This document shows positions 36,101 through 48,900 of a DNA stretch of 64,000 nucleotides, piece by piece. A program made the position numbers and the translations under genes. This DNA is from Torreya grandis (lineage: Eukaryota > Streptophyta > Pinopsida > Cupressales > Taxaceae). Under the pieces are notes generated by a model. That model did no database searches and was not told the DNA's origin. It saw only the letters and a list, made by a program, of their open reading frames with translations. The stretch lies in NCBI GenBank assembly GCA_037957365.1, contig JARHVA010001191.1, forward strand, positions 569,001 through 633,000. Direction: 5' to 3'. Position 1 is the stretch's first letter; each line of letters begins with the position of its first letter.

Positions 36101-37836
36101 TAGTTTCCATTAAAAAATAATTCATGTGATCCTTGTCCACCTTTTTTTTCTACCATGTATTTAGCCCATGCACAAGATGAATTAGCCTACCATTGTTAAG
36201 TTTTCAATTCCACAATCCACCATTAAATTCATGATTTTTAAATGTAATTGTGTTATGCAAGATCCTCTTAACTCACCCAAAAATTAATATTATGCCTCCT
36301 CCAAACAAGATTATGTTGACGCTATACATTTTTAAAAAATATTTTTCAAGGTACCTCTCTACCACACATCAAAAACTTTGGTTCACATGACATTAGTGTG
36401 TTTTCATTGCTCAATATATTCTTTAGTCCAAGGATAATTTTGGTCATGATTTCTACTTCAGCCTATTACATCAAAATAATCCATGCATGAAAATGTCAAG
36501 AAAACTCATAAAAAAAGGATTCATACAAAGCGTCGTGTAGATATTCTTTCACCCACTTCTTAGGGGATTGGTTTCCATGACTAGGATGATTTTCTCTAAA
36601 AATGCACTCTAGATCTTCAAACCACTTCTCAATTATTTCCAATGAAATTTGATAAATCATCTTTGCTCACCATCTATTGCAACTATTTTAACTGTTTCAT
36701 GGAAACATGATCAAAATGTTGGGTTTTTTATTTCACATCACAAGTTTTATACCACATGCATACCCAAACACTTAATACTCAATGCACCAATAGACCTTGC
36801 AAATGACTTGCACACTCACCTGAGGTGTAGAGAGATTACTAAATCACATGTGGGTTGTGAAAATATTTCATATGTTAACTCTAGTTACGTATATGATATA
36901 ATCACAAAATGACACTTTCTTATTCATAGTATGTATAAATATACATTATTTAAATGACATATATGATAAGGCTCACACTAATACTCATATATTTCAATAA
37001 TAAGATAATTTCTCTTAATTATCTAGATCTAAACTAAGCATAAATAATTTTACTACTAAGGAACATGAATACAATAATTACCATAAGAAAAACTTGTTCT
37101 TTCTTCATTCAAGTCCATAGATTACATGTATATCAATGTTCTCTTCACAGTTTAACTTAAGAGGTTCAATGTAATTTACAATTAGAAGTAGAAATAATTT
37201 TCTAAGTGACAATGACTTCACATCTCAAGAGTATAACTATAACAATTCTTCAAACTCATCCTCTAAGAAACAAGGGTGGCTTATATAATGTAATCCAAAG
37301 CCTTGCAATTACAAATATTTAATGTGCAACCACTTTATATGAACAATAATGATTAATTGAATTATAGTCAATATCCTTAATGAAACAAACTCCTATATAT
37401 GAAAAAGTGTTTAATTGAATTACAATCAATTTCCTTAACAAAATGAATTCCTATATATGTGTCGTGCTATGCTAGATTCACTCAAAATCTATTTTTGGGA
37501 CTCACCCTTGTAATTTGGTATGTTTTCCTTCTTTCATGATCCACAATTTTTGTAACCTCCTTCCCATTCCCACACTCCTTGTTTTGTGTCAACCATTCTC
37601 TCGCTAATGGTGCATTTCAAGACTTGGTTAATATTGTGGTTTGAATGCTCCCAAGTTTTATGGTACATTTTTATGACCTCAACCTTGTGTGCCTCTATTA
37701 TTGGCATTTGGTTGGAATTTAAAATTAGTGCTTCATTTGTTTTGCCTATGATATGCACCCCTTTCATTTGCATGACTACACTTCAAAATTAGCAAATATT
37801 TTTCACCCTTTCTATCATATTTATATATGTACAAAC
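36101..37836 (-). other. Decayed minus-strand open stretches, unknown
   Basis: Minus-strand text includes IEKWFEDLECIFRENHPSHG and KKWVKEYLHDALYESFFYEF (about 36500-36650). An 80-codon open stretch at 37534-37773 contains HKVEVIKMYHKTWEHSNHN and KQGVWEWEGGYKNCGS. They share strand with the interrupted frame next door and may belong to one dead element or gene. No family is recognised. Confidence 0.3.
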
Positions 37837-37839
37837 CTA

Positions 37840-38177
37840 TAAATAGGTAAAAAATTGGGCCCAACAAAATGGAATAATTTTGAAAGATTTAAGGATGTGT
37901 ACCATGTTGAGAAGATAGAGGAATGTTGTAACCATGATATTGTTAAAAAATAGAAATAATATTAGCACCATAAGTATGTTGAAAAGGAATAGCAGATGAA
38001 TCTTTAGAAATAATAGTAGAAGTATTTTGAATAGTAGGATGAACAATAAAAATAAAATGAATAGAAATAAAGAGTTGAGTATCAACTTGGAAAATGACTA
38101 CATTTTGGAATGTGACTTTATTTTCTAAAATCCATTAATCCTAAAATCTCAATGGGTTTTTCTGAAAAACATTTTCT
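37840..38177 (-). pseudogene. Target-site reading frame, downstream part
   Basis: The minus-strand frame ILENKVTFQNVVIFQVDTQLF continues TIQNTSTIISKDSSAIPFQH and QYHGYNIPLSSQHGTHP, rich in Gln, Ser, Ile and His with two stops. It is the downstream half of sequence split by the gypsy insertion; its upstream half lies at 54084-54303, beyond the element. The family is unknown; a low-complexity Gag C-terminus is one possibility. Confidence 0.35.
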
Positions 38178-38521
38178 AAATCTGTTACATCTTGATTTCA
38201 CCCTATGACTTGTTAAGTTTTAATCCATTGATTAGTATGGTTAATAGCTTCTTTGATTTGAGCTTTATGACATATACTGAAATGAGGCAGTGATATTGTT
38301 GAATTGGAATACATATTGTAATAGTTGTATGTTATATTATGTACATTATGGATATGTATTTGTTAGTTTTTGCATCATTGGTGATATTTATGATGACTCA
38401 AACTAACTAACTACTTGTTGCGAGGTGGATGCAAGATAGGTCCTACCCTTAGAGCTTGATGAGGGAGAGCATCATCAAAGAGGATTGGTTAGATGGAATG
38501 ATTGGGAAAAGTTTAGTGAAA

Positions 38522-38877
38522 ATTGCTAGTGACCCTACACACATGCACATTAAATTTTAAGTGTTTATGAATAAAATGGTAGTGCATAATTAAAAAATAT
38601 TGTTTACGATAATATTTGTGTGTGTGGAATTAGTTTTGAAATTGATAGTGACCCTACACACATGCACATTAGATTTTAAATGTTTTATGCATAAAATAGT
38701 AGTGCATAATTGAAAAATACTATTTGCGATAATATTTTTATGTGTGCAATTAGTTTTGAAATTGCTAGTGACCCTACATACATGCGCATTAGATTTTAAA
38801 TGTTTTATGCGTAAAATGGTAGTGCATAATTAAAAAATATTACTTGCGATAATATTTGTGTGTGTAGAATTAGTTAT
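38522..38877 (+). repeat. Three tandem 120-bp units in 5' LTR
   Basis: Units start at 38522, 38641 and 38761 with ATTGCTAGTGACCCTACA or close variants, and each ends in an AATTAGTTTTGAA-like phrase. The 3' LTR has a single equivalent unit (about 50695-50815). Confidence 0.92.
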
Positions 38878-39326
38878 ATTATGCATTAGATTTATTTAGT
38901 ATAATTTACTTGATTTTTGAATTTAAATCAAGAAAATATGTATTATTCGCTATATAGATATTATTATTGTGGAAATAACTATCTTACAAATAAAAGGCAA
39001 TTAATGAGTTATTTATCTTTTAGTTAATTAATTATTTACATTGTTTTAAAAATTGCATGAAAGTTGAGTTAATTCAATTTAAAGATCAATCTTGAATTCA
39101 CATTTAGGAAATTACTTGAAAATAAAAAAAAGGATATAATCAATTTTTTAATCAACTTAAGTGTCTATTGAGAGAAAGAGGAAAAAGATGGCATAGTAAG
39201 TTAAAATTGCATGTTTTTAATATGTTGAAGATAAATTTAGAAGAGGAGATTGACATGCATGGGATAATTAAAAAGGGAGAGTTTTCATGCAAAGGGGAAG
39301 TGCAAAAATTAGAAGGAAGTAAGTTT

Positions 39327-39335
39327 TATAAATAG
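39327..39335 (+). promoter_or_regulatory. TATA box of gypsy 5' LTR
   Basis: TATAAATAG within the 5' LTR. The predicted start site about 25-30 bp downstream falls at the beginning of the (AG)28 tract. The 3' LTR equivalent reads TATTAATAAAG and is degraded. Confidence 0.6.
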
Positions 39336-39356
39336 AGGAGAATTTTGTGAATTAAA

Positions 39357-39358
<2 letters not shown>

Positions 39359-39414
<56 letters not shown>
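39359..39414. repeat. (AG)28 tract in 5' LTR
   Basis: 28 uninterrupted AG units immediately downstream of the TATA box. The 3' LTR keeps only (AG)8 followed by degenerate purines (51301-51316). Confidence 0.95.
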
Positions 39415-39418
<4 letters not shown>

Positions 39419-42122
39419 AAAGATGTTTTTACCAAGTTGGACTTGTAATTATGTTTCTTGTATGTTGTATAGGATGAATTTGTGTAGTTATTTTATTCAA
39501 AGAGCTACATCCAAATTCATTAAACTTGGCGTCTAAGTCTATGGTTTTTGTCTTACCTTATTTTTTATTACTTACGTTGGCATAGTAGTCTAGTAGTGTT
39601 GTGTTTTTATTTATTTGGCAGTGTTGAATTTTGAGGTGCCTACATCTTTCTTTCTGCATAACCTGCATATTAACATAAGAGGCTGAGTTTTATTTTAGAT
39701 AAAGATACACCTATATTTAGTGGATAGCGTACCATAGTAACTAAGCTAGCGTATTTTCCTTTTAAAACCTGTGTGGTATATTTCTATTACCATGTGTCAT
39801 AATTACTCATACCTGAGTTTACTCCTATACAAAAATGCTTACCATATATAAACTTGTATTGAAAAATTCAATGGCATGTATGTAATCTTTTATATTCCTT
39901 CATTTTGCTTATAACCTGTGTTTAATTCATTTGTGGGTAGCGTATACCTCTTTAGTGATATGTCTTATATAATAGCCTATGTCTCTTTATATAAGGATTG
40001 CGTTCTATTTATATATTGTGTTTTATTTTCCTTTGACTATGTAATGAGTTATTTTAGCCCTGCATCTTTTTCTTATACCTTTGTAATGTATACCAGACCT
40101 CCATTTTCAATAATTCATGGTCTACAAATCATTTCTTAAAGCAAGTAATTTAAATGGAAACTAATGTCTTATATTAGTAGTGTTACGTAGCATTGAATAA
40201 AAGGCCTGCATTTGGAATTAGAAGGTCTAGATTTGAAATAAAAGGTCTATGTGTTCACTGTTGCACATTGTTTTCTTATGAATAGCTTGGTTTAGACCTT
40301 GTGTATTATTTATAAAAGTTGCATTGAAATTAATTTGTCCAGTGTATTATTTTACAAAGTTGTAATTTGTTTTCTCAAGACCGATGTATAATTTTTATAT
40401 GGTGCCACATAAAAACCTTGTGTTAATTTTACCAGGTTTATGTTGCTTATTAAATGATTGCATTTTTATGACTGGCCACATTCCATCTTTTTACCAGTAG
40501 TTGACTCCAAGAGCCTATGTTTAGTTTGAAGACTATGGTTAGATTCTCTTAAGCCAACATTTTTGTTTTATTTATTATCTTGCATTCCAAATTCCTTATT
40601 TTTATTGCATCATATTTTCTTAAGAGTCTTGTATTGTTTTGAGAGAAATATTGAAGTGAAAAGATTGAGTCTTTTTATAAATATTGGCATAATATTAGAT
40701 TTTAGAATGAGTAATTATCCAGATATGAAATCTATGCCTTTTTATTTCCTTATTAAGTGTTATTATAAATAGCATTCTAAATAAAGTATGTGTGATTTTA
40801 ATTAAATATGAGTGAATTGGATCGAGACCATAAGATATAAACCCTTAGTATGGAAAAAAAAAAAGAGTTCCAGATGACTTCTTTTAAACCCTAGTAGCAA
40901 AGGAGAAAATATATTTATAAAGCATTATTGTTTACACATGAGTATCATGTTTTCACATTGGATTCATGAAGAGATGATACCTTAAGATATTTTAAAATAA
41001 AATTAGCATTGCCTTAGAACTATATATATAAAAGTTACATTAACAAGTATGTTACCTTTGCTAAGAGATGAAATGGATATTTTAATTGTTAGTTAACCAG
41101 TAGTTTACTTTTGACATGCATGCATATATAGTCTAAATATAGAGCATACCCAGATGGTATGACCTTGTATGTGAATCTATTGTTATCAAAGTGTTATCTA
41201 ATTTCAATAGCATGATTCAGATTCATAATGCATTGGTGAAATAAATCAATGTTTGAGATTGTTGTGTTCCTAGTATAGGAGAAAAAATTGTATGAATTTT
41301 GGAAATATATACTATGTTATATATGTTTATGTTAGAAACCATATTGATGATGCAATAGGTAGTGTGATGGATTCACTAACCTAGGTAGTACCACAAATAA
41401 ATAGTCTGATCAAGTAGTGTATGATGAAATTGATCGATCTAGTGATTGAATGTTATTTGAAAACTTTGGCCAAAGTAATGTTAGATGTACATTGTCATTT
41501 CATATGTTTGATTTGCATATTGTGTAATATTATGTTTGAAATATATTTTATTATGGTACACATCATGTAATAATAAATCTTACAAGCACATGGGGTATTA
41601 GCACATCTCACTAGATTCTCACACTGTTCTATCTACCTATCTGTGAAGGGAGGGCCATTCCCTAAATAGGGGATTATACGAGGAATTTTTGGTTTATGGT
41701 TTGACTAGAAAAGCACTCAGATGATGCTCACCCTCCCCACTATAGTACATACCTAAGATAACACTTGAGATTATTAGTGATACACGAGTTGGTTCATCTC
41801 AAGCTCCAAAGAGCTTGGTATCTATTTATTGTATTACATTGTATGCCTAAAGAAATGTAATTATAATATGTATTTGATATCTTGAAAAATAGGTGCTATA
41901 TTGTGAGACCAGTCATAGTTGTATCCTATTGTATTTACTTTCTTTGGGGTTGTATAATATTAAAATTGTATGTGGTATTTGAATTAGAGTACTATTGTTC
42001 TTAGTTATGATTTAAATATGTTGTATTTGTTCAATTATGAGATATGAATGTTAAGTTAATTTTTTAATTATTTAAAAAAAATGTTGCATTTTCATAACTA
42101 CAACTTGAGGGGTTATAACATG

Positions 42123-42134
42123 TGGTATCTTAGC
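42123..42134 (+). other. Degenerate primer-binding site of gypsy element
   Basis: TGGTATCTTAGC, two mismatches from the initiator-tRNA-Met complement TGGTATCAGAGC, two bases after the LTR end. Confidence 0.65.
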
Positions 42135-42205
42135 TTACACCTAAACTCTAAGACTAAATGAGTTCGTGAACATTTTTGTAATCTTCTTTTCAGAGAGAAA
42201 GAAGA

Positions 42206-43320
42206 ATGGTGCAAACAAGATCATCGGGTGAGGGTCCTTTATATGTCAATGACAACAACCTTCCCATTGATCCTAACTTGATTGCCATAGAGCATTCAGA
42301 AAAGTTAGATCATATTCTCACAGCCATGAACTATACTAGGGATTGGATTACAGCCCTAGAATAAGAAGTTCATGCTCAAGGCAAGGATGAATGTCAAAAA
42401 TTACCTGTTGAGCACCCTGATGAATAGAAAAACTATCAGGATGCGAGAGCTTAGGTAGTTGCAAAGTTGTCAAGGGACATGGAAAAGGTGAATCCACCTA
42501 AGTTCGATATAACTATTCTAGGTGATGGAGTTGAGGCATGGTTGATAGAGATGGAAAAGTATTTTGAAATTTGAAACCACTTTTAAGTCACCAAAGTAGT
42601 ATGGGGAGCTTACCAGTTTGATGGTGAGGCAAAAACTTGGTGGGATAACAAGAATATGGAGATGAACCTTAATTCAAACACTACAACTTGGGAGCAATTA
42701 TTGACATTGTTTAGATCACGGTGGTTGTCATAGCTTTATTTTGGTCATAAGCTTAAAAAAATTTAGAATTGGAAGTAAGGAGAGTTGAGAGTGGATAAGA
42801 ACTAGGATCAATTCACCAAAATTATGAAGTACGTACCTCAATACCAAGCTGATGAGAGGTTCATAATCAATAAGTTTATCATGGGACTAAAACCCCAAAC
42901 CAGTGGTGAAGTTGATGTTCATGGACCTCCCACCATGGACTAGGTTTTTGAGAAGGCAATGAAGGAGCAATAAAAGCTGAAGTCTCTTACATAGGTCATG
43001 GAAAAGTTCATGAAGAGGTTTGGGAATTCTAAGCCACCTTTCAAGAGGAACTGGAAGTAGAGGAGATGAAAATTCAAATGGTAGTCTAGTAACCAGAATA
43101 CCAAATTCAACATTAGAACCGATGACAAAAACCAAGCAATGACTCCAAAAGTAGTTTTTAGAGAACACTCAAACTGACAAGAAAGGTCCACAAGGTAGTT
43201 TTCAATTGTGGAGGAAATCATTATGCCTATGAATTTCCTCAAGACAAGTTGATGAACAAAGGTCCTAATAATTAGTAAGGCAATTTTTAGTAGTTTATTC
43301 ATGCAGCAATTGATAACTGA
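42206..43320 (+). pseudogene. gypsy Gag remnant
   Basis: It opens MVQTRSSGEG (ATG at 42206). Then come VNPPKFDI, GDGVEAWLIEMEKYFEI, WGAYQFDGEAKTWWDN and TWEQLLTLFRSRW. These form the retrotransposon gag (PF03732-type) block; DQFTKIMKYVPQY, DERFIINKFIMGLKP and VFEKAMKEQ follow. More than a dozen in-frame stops fall mainly where Gln or Trp is expected. The CCHC knuckle cannot be recognised with confidence. Confidence 0.88.
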
Positions 43321-43362
43321 CAAGCTAAATTTTAAACATCACCCATAGAGTTATTAGGTAAT

Positions 43363-43698
43363 TTGTTTAAACATCTAGTTTCTATTTTGATAGATACAAG
43401 GGATACTAAATGTTTTATAGCTCCTAGAATGCTTAGCAAATTTCTTATAAAATTTGTATATATGGCAAATGCATGGTCTGTACAATATGGGAATGACTCA
43501 AAAGTCACGATCAATCAGTGTCTAGTTGAATCAAGAATTGAGTTACCTGAATTTTCAACTATAGTGGATTTATATGTAGCATCACTAGGGTCATATGATG
43601 TGATCCTAGGAGTCAACTGGATTGCTAAACACAAGGCCAAGGTTGATTGCTATTTAAATAAATTTGAATGTCTAGATGATTTTAGAAATTACACATAA
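43363..43698 (+). pseudogene. gypsy aspartic protease remnant
   Basis: A 111-codon open stretch has LIDTRDTKCFIAP at the active site, where gypsy proteases have 'LIDSGAT..FI'; the Gly-Ala after the catalytic Asp-Thr is replaced by Arg-Asp. The distal part SYDVILGVNWIAKHKAKVDC matches 'YDVILGMDWL..H.A.IDC'. It is inactive by sequence. Confidence 0.88.
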
Positions 43699-43829
43699 AT
43701 TCAGGGAGAAAAGAGAGAGTTGTGACTTAGACAAATTTATGCAATGTAACTCAGAAGGGCTCAAGTAAAAGGGTGTCAAGCATTTATCATCAAGATAAAT
43801 GAAATGGAGGAACCTGTGGAACCATCTCT

Positions 43830-45290
43830 TGGATATTATCCATTTCTTAGATATTTTGATGGTGTGGTTCTAGAAGAGATACCAAGTTTACTTCCTAAAT
43901 GTGAGTTTAATTTCTCAATTGACATCATACTTGGATCAAAACCATAATCTAAGGCACCATATAGGATGACAACCACTGACTAGGTTGAATTGATGGCTCA
44001 ACTCTAGGAACTATTGTTAAAAAGGCTGAGTAGGCCTAGTGTGTCACCATGGGGTACATCAATTGTTTTTGTGAAGAAGAAGGATGATACTCTTTGACTC
44101 TGCATCAATTATAGAATGTTGAACAAGGCAACTATCAAAAATAGGTATCTGTTACTTCATATAGATGATTTTTTTGATCAAATGTTGGGAGAAATAGTCT
44201 TTTCTAATATAGATCTTAGAGTAGGATATCATCAGTTGAGGATTCAGGATGAAGATATTTAGAAAATAGCTTTTTGAACTAGCTATGAGCATTATGAGTT
44301 CATGGTGTTACCTTTTGGGTTGACCAATGCACCAACAACATTCATGAATCTCGTGAACCATGTGTTCAGAGATTATTTAGATCACTTTACCTTGGTCTTT
44401 TTAGATGGCATTCTTATATAATTTAAAAATGAAGAGGATAACCTATAGCATCTCAAACTAGTTCTACAACAGTTGCAAAAGCACAAGTTATCTAAGTGTG
44501 CATTCTTCTAGGAGAGATTACAATATCTAAGGCATATTATTTTTGTAGATGGTATTTTTATAGATATAAATAAGATGAGGGCCATTATGAAGTGGCCAGC
44601 ACCTAAAAATGTGCACGAGGTAAGGATCTTTATGGGGTTAGCAGGCTATTACAGGAAGTTCATTCTAAACTTTTCTAAGATAGCTAATCCAATCACCTCC
44701 TTGAAAAGGAAGAACCAAAAATTTTTCTGGTAAGAGAAATGTGAAGTATATTTTCAAGATTTGGAAATAATTCTTATGTCAGCACCATTGTTGAGAGTTT
44801 TTTATCCTAAAGGTCAATATTTAGTGACCATAGATGCTCAGGAGAGGGTTTAGGTGGAGTCTTTATGAAAGATGGTGTAGTAGTGGCTTTTGAATTGAGG
44901 AAGTTAAAAACTCATGAGGTGAATTATGCCCCTCATGATCTTGAACTTACATCAATCATTCATGTTTTGCAAGTTTGGTGACATGATTTGTTGGGAAAAC
45001 CATTTGAGCTCAAGACTAATAACTTGGGACTCAAATATATCTTCACTCAACCAAATTTAAATGCTCATCAAATACATTGGTTAGAGTCTATTTATAAATA
45101 TGACTTTGATATCAATTGCATCAAAGGTAAAGAGAACAAAGTAGTTGATGCTTTGAGTCCTAGAAGGTACATAGCAACTGTAGCTACTATTAGGAGTGCT
45201 TTCAAAGATCATGTGGTTAAGTTCTCACTAGGAGATGAATACTATGAGCATGTCAAAAAATATTTGTATAATAATGCTCAAAATCCTTAG
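43830..45290 (+). pseudogene. gypsy reverse transcriptase-RNase H remnant
   Basis: RT blocks visible: [78 protein letters not shown] and VFLDGILI (44395-44415). The YxDD box is FLDG, losing one catalytic Asp. VHEVRIFMGLAGYYRKFI and the thumb follow. After a frameshift near 44,850 the RNase H end is open (44988-45290): FELKTNNLGLKYIFTQPNLNA, then FDINCIKGKENKVVDALS. Confidence 0.92.
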
Positions 45291-45831
45291 TATAAATTAT
45301 TCAATTTTGAGAGTGACAATCTTCTACATTTCAATGGGAGAATGTATGTGTTAGATCGATAGAATCTGTGAAGCACAATTTTGAAATAATTACACAATGC
45401 TCTTTATTCAGGACATCCAAGAGTAACCAAGCTCATGATAGAGATTATACCTTTGTATTTCTGGAAGGGAATCAAGAAGGATGTGGTAGATTTTGTGTCA
45501 TGTTGTCTAGAATGTCAATGAGTTAAAGCTGAACATGTGCACCCAGCTAGATTTCTATATTTGCATGATATACCAGAGTGGAAGTGGCAGGTGATTAGTA
45601 TGGACTTTGTCTAAGTTTTACCAATGTCACAAATTAGGAATAATATGATCTTGGTATTTTTGGATAAAATAACCAAGGTGGCTCACTTCATACCAGGTAA
45701 CTTGATAGATGATGCACCTACCCTTGTGAAGAGGTTCATAAAGGAAGTGTATAGGTTGTATGGATTCCTAGAGAAGATCTTTTTGAATCAAGATCCAAAG
45801 ATGATTTTCAGGTTTTGAGTGATTCTAAACT
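45291..45831 (+). pseudogene. gypsy integrase, N-terminal part
   Basis: The H2C2 zinc-binding region reads LHNALYSGHPRVTKL ... FVSCCLECQ, followed by VKAEHVHPA and IPEWKWQVISMDFV with the first catalytic Asp. The open stretch 45624-45818 continues FLDKITKVAHFIPG and FLNQDPKMIF, the second Asp ('SDRDPKF'). The frame is cut immediately afterwards by the nested composite element. Confidence 0.9.
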
Positions 45832-45836
45832 CAAAT

Positions 45837-45973
45837 TGTTGGACTAATTGCCAGCATCCCCCTCAAGGATTTGTGACATGGACTAACAACCTCCTATGGG
45901 TACTTATCTAGTGTTTGTATCGATCGTTAACAAGTCAATATTTTGGCACAATGGCAAGCATTCCTTTCCAAAA
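45837..45973 (+). repeat. Short 137-bp 5' LTR of composite element
   Basis: It begins TGTTGGACTAATTGCC; the terminal CA is mutated (TCCAAAA). It aligns without gaps to 49301-49437, with about 20 substitutions counted by eye, mostly transitions. Confidence 0.9.
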
Positions 45974-45986
45974 ATTGGTATCAGAG
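45974..45986 (+). other. Primer-binding site 1 of composite element
   Basis: ATTGGTATCAGAG directly after the short 5' LTR, the initiator tRNA-Met complement. Confidence 0.88.
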
Positions 45987-46039
45987 TAGTTCCTTTAGAG
46001 TTAGTCTAACCACTAGAAGGGAGATCCCATAAACATAAG

Positions 46040-46800
46040 ATGGCTAAGCAGCTAAGGAAGGAGAATCAAGAGTTGAAATCTGTGGTCAATGCTCTTAAGG
46101 AGCACATATGTATCTTGGAGTCTATGTTGGCTTTAGAATCAAAAGAAGATAAGATGTCTATTCAGGGTCTTAAGAATCAGTTAGAAGTTGCATATTCAAG
46201 TTCAAAATCAAGAGAAGAAGAGTGCAATTAGTTGAAGAATGAGTTAGGTTATTTGAAAGATAAGCATGAGAGGCTCATAATCAAGGTTGAGAAAGATCAT
46301 GAGATATCAGTCCAAGGTGAGAAGGATCCAAGTTTTAAGGGCAATTTGAAGAACCCAATCAGGCAGCCTAATGCTTTCAAGTTTTCCAATTATTTTCATG
46401 GTCATTGTTTTGTTTGTCATCATGATGGACATAGGGCAAGACACTATTTGAGGAGAAGTAATCTCTCAAAGAGAGATCTTAGTCACCTTCAAGCAAAAGG
46501 TATGAGAAATGTTGCTTGCTTTTGGTGTCATAAGGTCAGCCATATTGCTATGTTATGTCCAAGTGAAGTAAAGAGATCCTCAAGGTATGTCAAATGCTAT
46601 GGAGCCCCTAGAAGATATGAGAAGGGCCAAACTTAGGTTTGGAGACCTAAGATAGTAAAGGTTGATCAGATTGAGTCTAAGAGTGAGAATGGATTACTTT
46701 ATACAATAGAGAAACAATCAGATAGGAAGGACTATGTGAAACTCTTGTTATTAGGAGTTGTAGAAAAGACAAGGAGTATTAGTCCTAAATAACCTATAAA
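46040..46800 (+). pseudogene. Gag-like protein with coiled coil and zinc knuckles
   Basis: An ATG at 46040 opens 63 codons of charged helix (MAKQLRKENQELKSVVNALK...) with leucine spacing typical of a coiled coil. A single TAG (46229-46231, where CAG would give Gln) separates it from the next 134 codons in the same frame. Two zinc-knuckle sites follow: CFVCHHDGHRARHY, with the last Cys replaced by Tyr, and the complete CFWCHKVSHIAMLC. RRYEKGQT follows, then after a stop VWRPKIVKVDQIE, like the end of copia Gag proteins. No pol follows, as in the described non-autonomous TR-GAG elements. Confidence 0.8.
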
Positions 46801-48270
46801 TCAAAGAGAATATCTTGTTATAATTGAGCATGAGCCTTGTCAAGATTCCCTATTATTAGTTTCTAATGATAGTGCATTGGAAGGTAAGAAGTTGCAAGAG
46901 TTGAGAAAATGAACAATATAATGGATTTTGAGGTTAGTGAGTCAAAGAAGTTAGACATGCCTAAATGGATTCTGAGAGAAATAAATCAGTCTCATAGATG
47001 CAAGAGGATCAAGGAAATAATAGGGGAGTTGTGGGCATTTCTTGGGTTCACTTTGTTCTAGGACCCTTTGTGTGGGGTGTCTCTTCTAGGCTTCAAGGAG
47101 ATGTGTGGGGTGTCTCTTCTAGGCTACAAGGAGACACTTTACAAAAAAAGGAAGCATGGTGGATGCATGTTGGGTCTTGGCTATGTTGCATGACAAGAAA
47201 GTCATGAAGGTGAGTTGATAGATCAATTTGTATATCAGTTTGAGGTAGCTTGATATGATGTAGTGTCTTGAGAGCTCTTGTGAGCATAGATTCAAGTAAG
47301 TCTAGTTACTTTGAGCATGTTCTCGATATTCAGATCAGTAGTAGGTTGATGTTATGAGGAGTTTGCTTTGCCATGTTGTGAAGCTATTTATGCCCATCTG
47401 AGGTGGTCCTATTGACTCAAGGGGTCAGTAATAAGTGAGAAGGAGTGGATCCATGTTGATTAGGTCTCCATGAGACCTATTGGTAGCATTAGGGCTAATG
47501 GTGCCTTCATAATGAAATAAAATTATTTTAAATTGTCTAAATCACGGAGGAGGATTATGGAGGTTGGCAATGAAGTGTTTGATAGGATTTGGATCATTGG
47601 TAAGGTCAGATGAGCCATAAAGTCTCATTGGTGGTTCATTGAGGAGATAGACTTATTTTCTTTAGGTCTCTACTAGACTTAATGAAGATGTGAGACCTAT
47701 TGGTGTTCCCCTAAGGGTATTGACTATATGTGGATAGTGTTTGAAGAGTTGTTTACAGACCTAGTTGGTTGAGGAGACTTATTAAATATGTCATGTTCTA
47801 GATGGAACATGGAGTTAGGGGGAGCTAATTCAGTTTGTTTAAGAAGCTTGATGAGAAGAATGCATGAACAAAGGGGGAAAATGAGTCTAAAGTGAGGTAA
47901 GGTTCAATTTGGATTGACCAAAAGGAGATCTTTCAAAAGGCAATCATCAAGGTCAAGTCTAAGGATCAAGTGACAAGGTATGAATGGGTTCAGGTAAGAT
48001 CAAGAGCTGATGGAGATCGATGGAGTCATGTGTCAAGCTAATGAGAAACAGGTCAAGTTGAAAAACAACAAATCAATCACTCAAAAGGTAAGCATTTGGT
48101 CAAGTTTTCTTCAATAGCATTAATTGAAATTGGAGTGAAGAGACAAGGTGACAGCTGTAGAGACCCTTTGCCATTGATGTCAAAGGGAGAGAATTGAAGA
48201 TAGGGGGAGCAAAGGAGGAGAACTAGAACAAGGGGGAGTTCATATACTAATTCATGGGGATTGCCATCAA
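46801..48270 (+). other. Non-coding internal region of composite element
   Basis: About 1.5 kb without pol domains. One short ORF (46998-47207) contains a perfectly spaced 33-bp tandem duplication (47070-47102 and 47103-47135) encoding VWGVSSRLQGD twice. The rest is stop-rich. Confidence 0.6.
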
Positions 48271-48286
48271 TGACAAAGGGGGAGAT
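48271..48286 (+). other. Internal polypurine tract
   Basis: TGACAAAGGGGGAGAT directly before the 954-bp LTR, the typical copia PPT context ('AATGACAAAGGGGGAGATTGTTGG'). Confidence 0.8.
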
Positions 48287-48330
48287 CGTTGGAATAATTG
48301 TCATTGATGTCAAAGGAATTTTAATGGATA

Positions 48331-48519
48331 TGAATGGAAATGTCAAATGGAATTATTGCTGAAAGTAAATGGAAGTGTTTAGAAGTGAACGAAATTGTTA
48401 TCAGAAGTGAATGGAAGTGTTGCTGGAAGTGAACGGAATTATTGCCAGAAGTGAACAGAAATGCTGACGAAAATGTTAACGGAATTATCAATGGAAGTGT
48501 TGATGGAAATGTCAATGGT
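48331..48519 (+). repeat. Degenerate 22-bp repeats in U3 of the internal LTR
   Basis: Six to eight variants of TGAAYGGAAKTRTTGCYRGAAG, some shortened to 20 bp or lengthened to 24 bp, upstream of the TATA box at 48573. Confidence 0.7.
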
Positions 48520-48900
48520 CACATCTTTTGGTGAAGAGGTGCGTCTTAGATGGGACACATCCTTTTAAAGGCTATATAAGGGAGAAGAGATGTGGAAGTA
48601 TTAAAATTATTTGATTTGATTGAAGATCACATAAGTGTGACAGAGAAGGAAGAGAGGAAGAGCAAAAAATGAAATAGAATATCTCTTAAGAAAAGAAGTG
48701 TGAAGGGAAGTTTTATTTTAATGAAGAATATCATATGAGAATTATGAAAGAGAGGAGAGCAAAAATTATATAAGAAAATCAGTGAGATAAAAAGTGTAAG
48801 AGAAGCAAAGCCATCATTCGATTGAAGAAGCAATCACAAATGGTGGAATCAATTTGGCTTGGGGTCGGTGCTTCATAGTCTAGGGGTTGGTGCTCCTGTG

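Larger units (their letters stand above)
38183..42120 (+). repeat. 5' LTR of gypsy element
   Basis: 3938 bp. It aligns by eye along its length with 50348-54078. It contains three tandem copies of a 120-bp unit where the 3' LTR has one, which accounts for most of the 207-bp length difference. The small open stretches at 39918-40139 and 40563-40772 have counterparts in the other LTR but no recognisable protein. Confidence 0.95.

Noticed and set aside
39918..40772. ORFs in the gypsy 5' LTR with counterparts in the 3' LTR (51884-52090, 52509-52724)
   Set aside because: Similarity is explained by LTR identity; no start context, domain or frame-specific conservation is evident.
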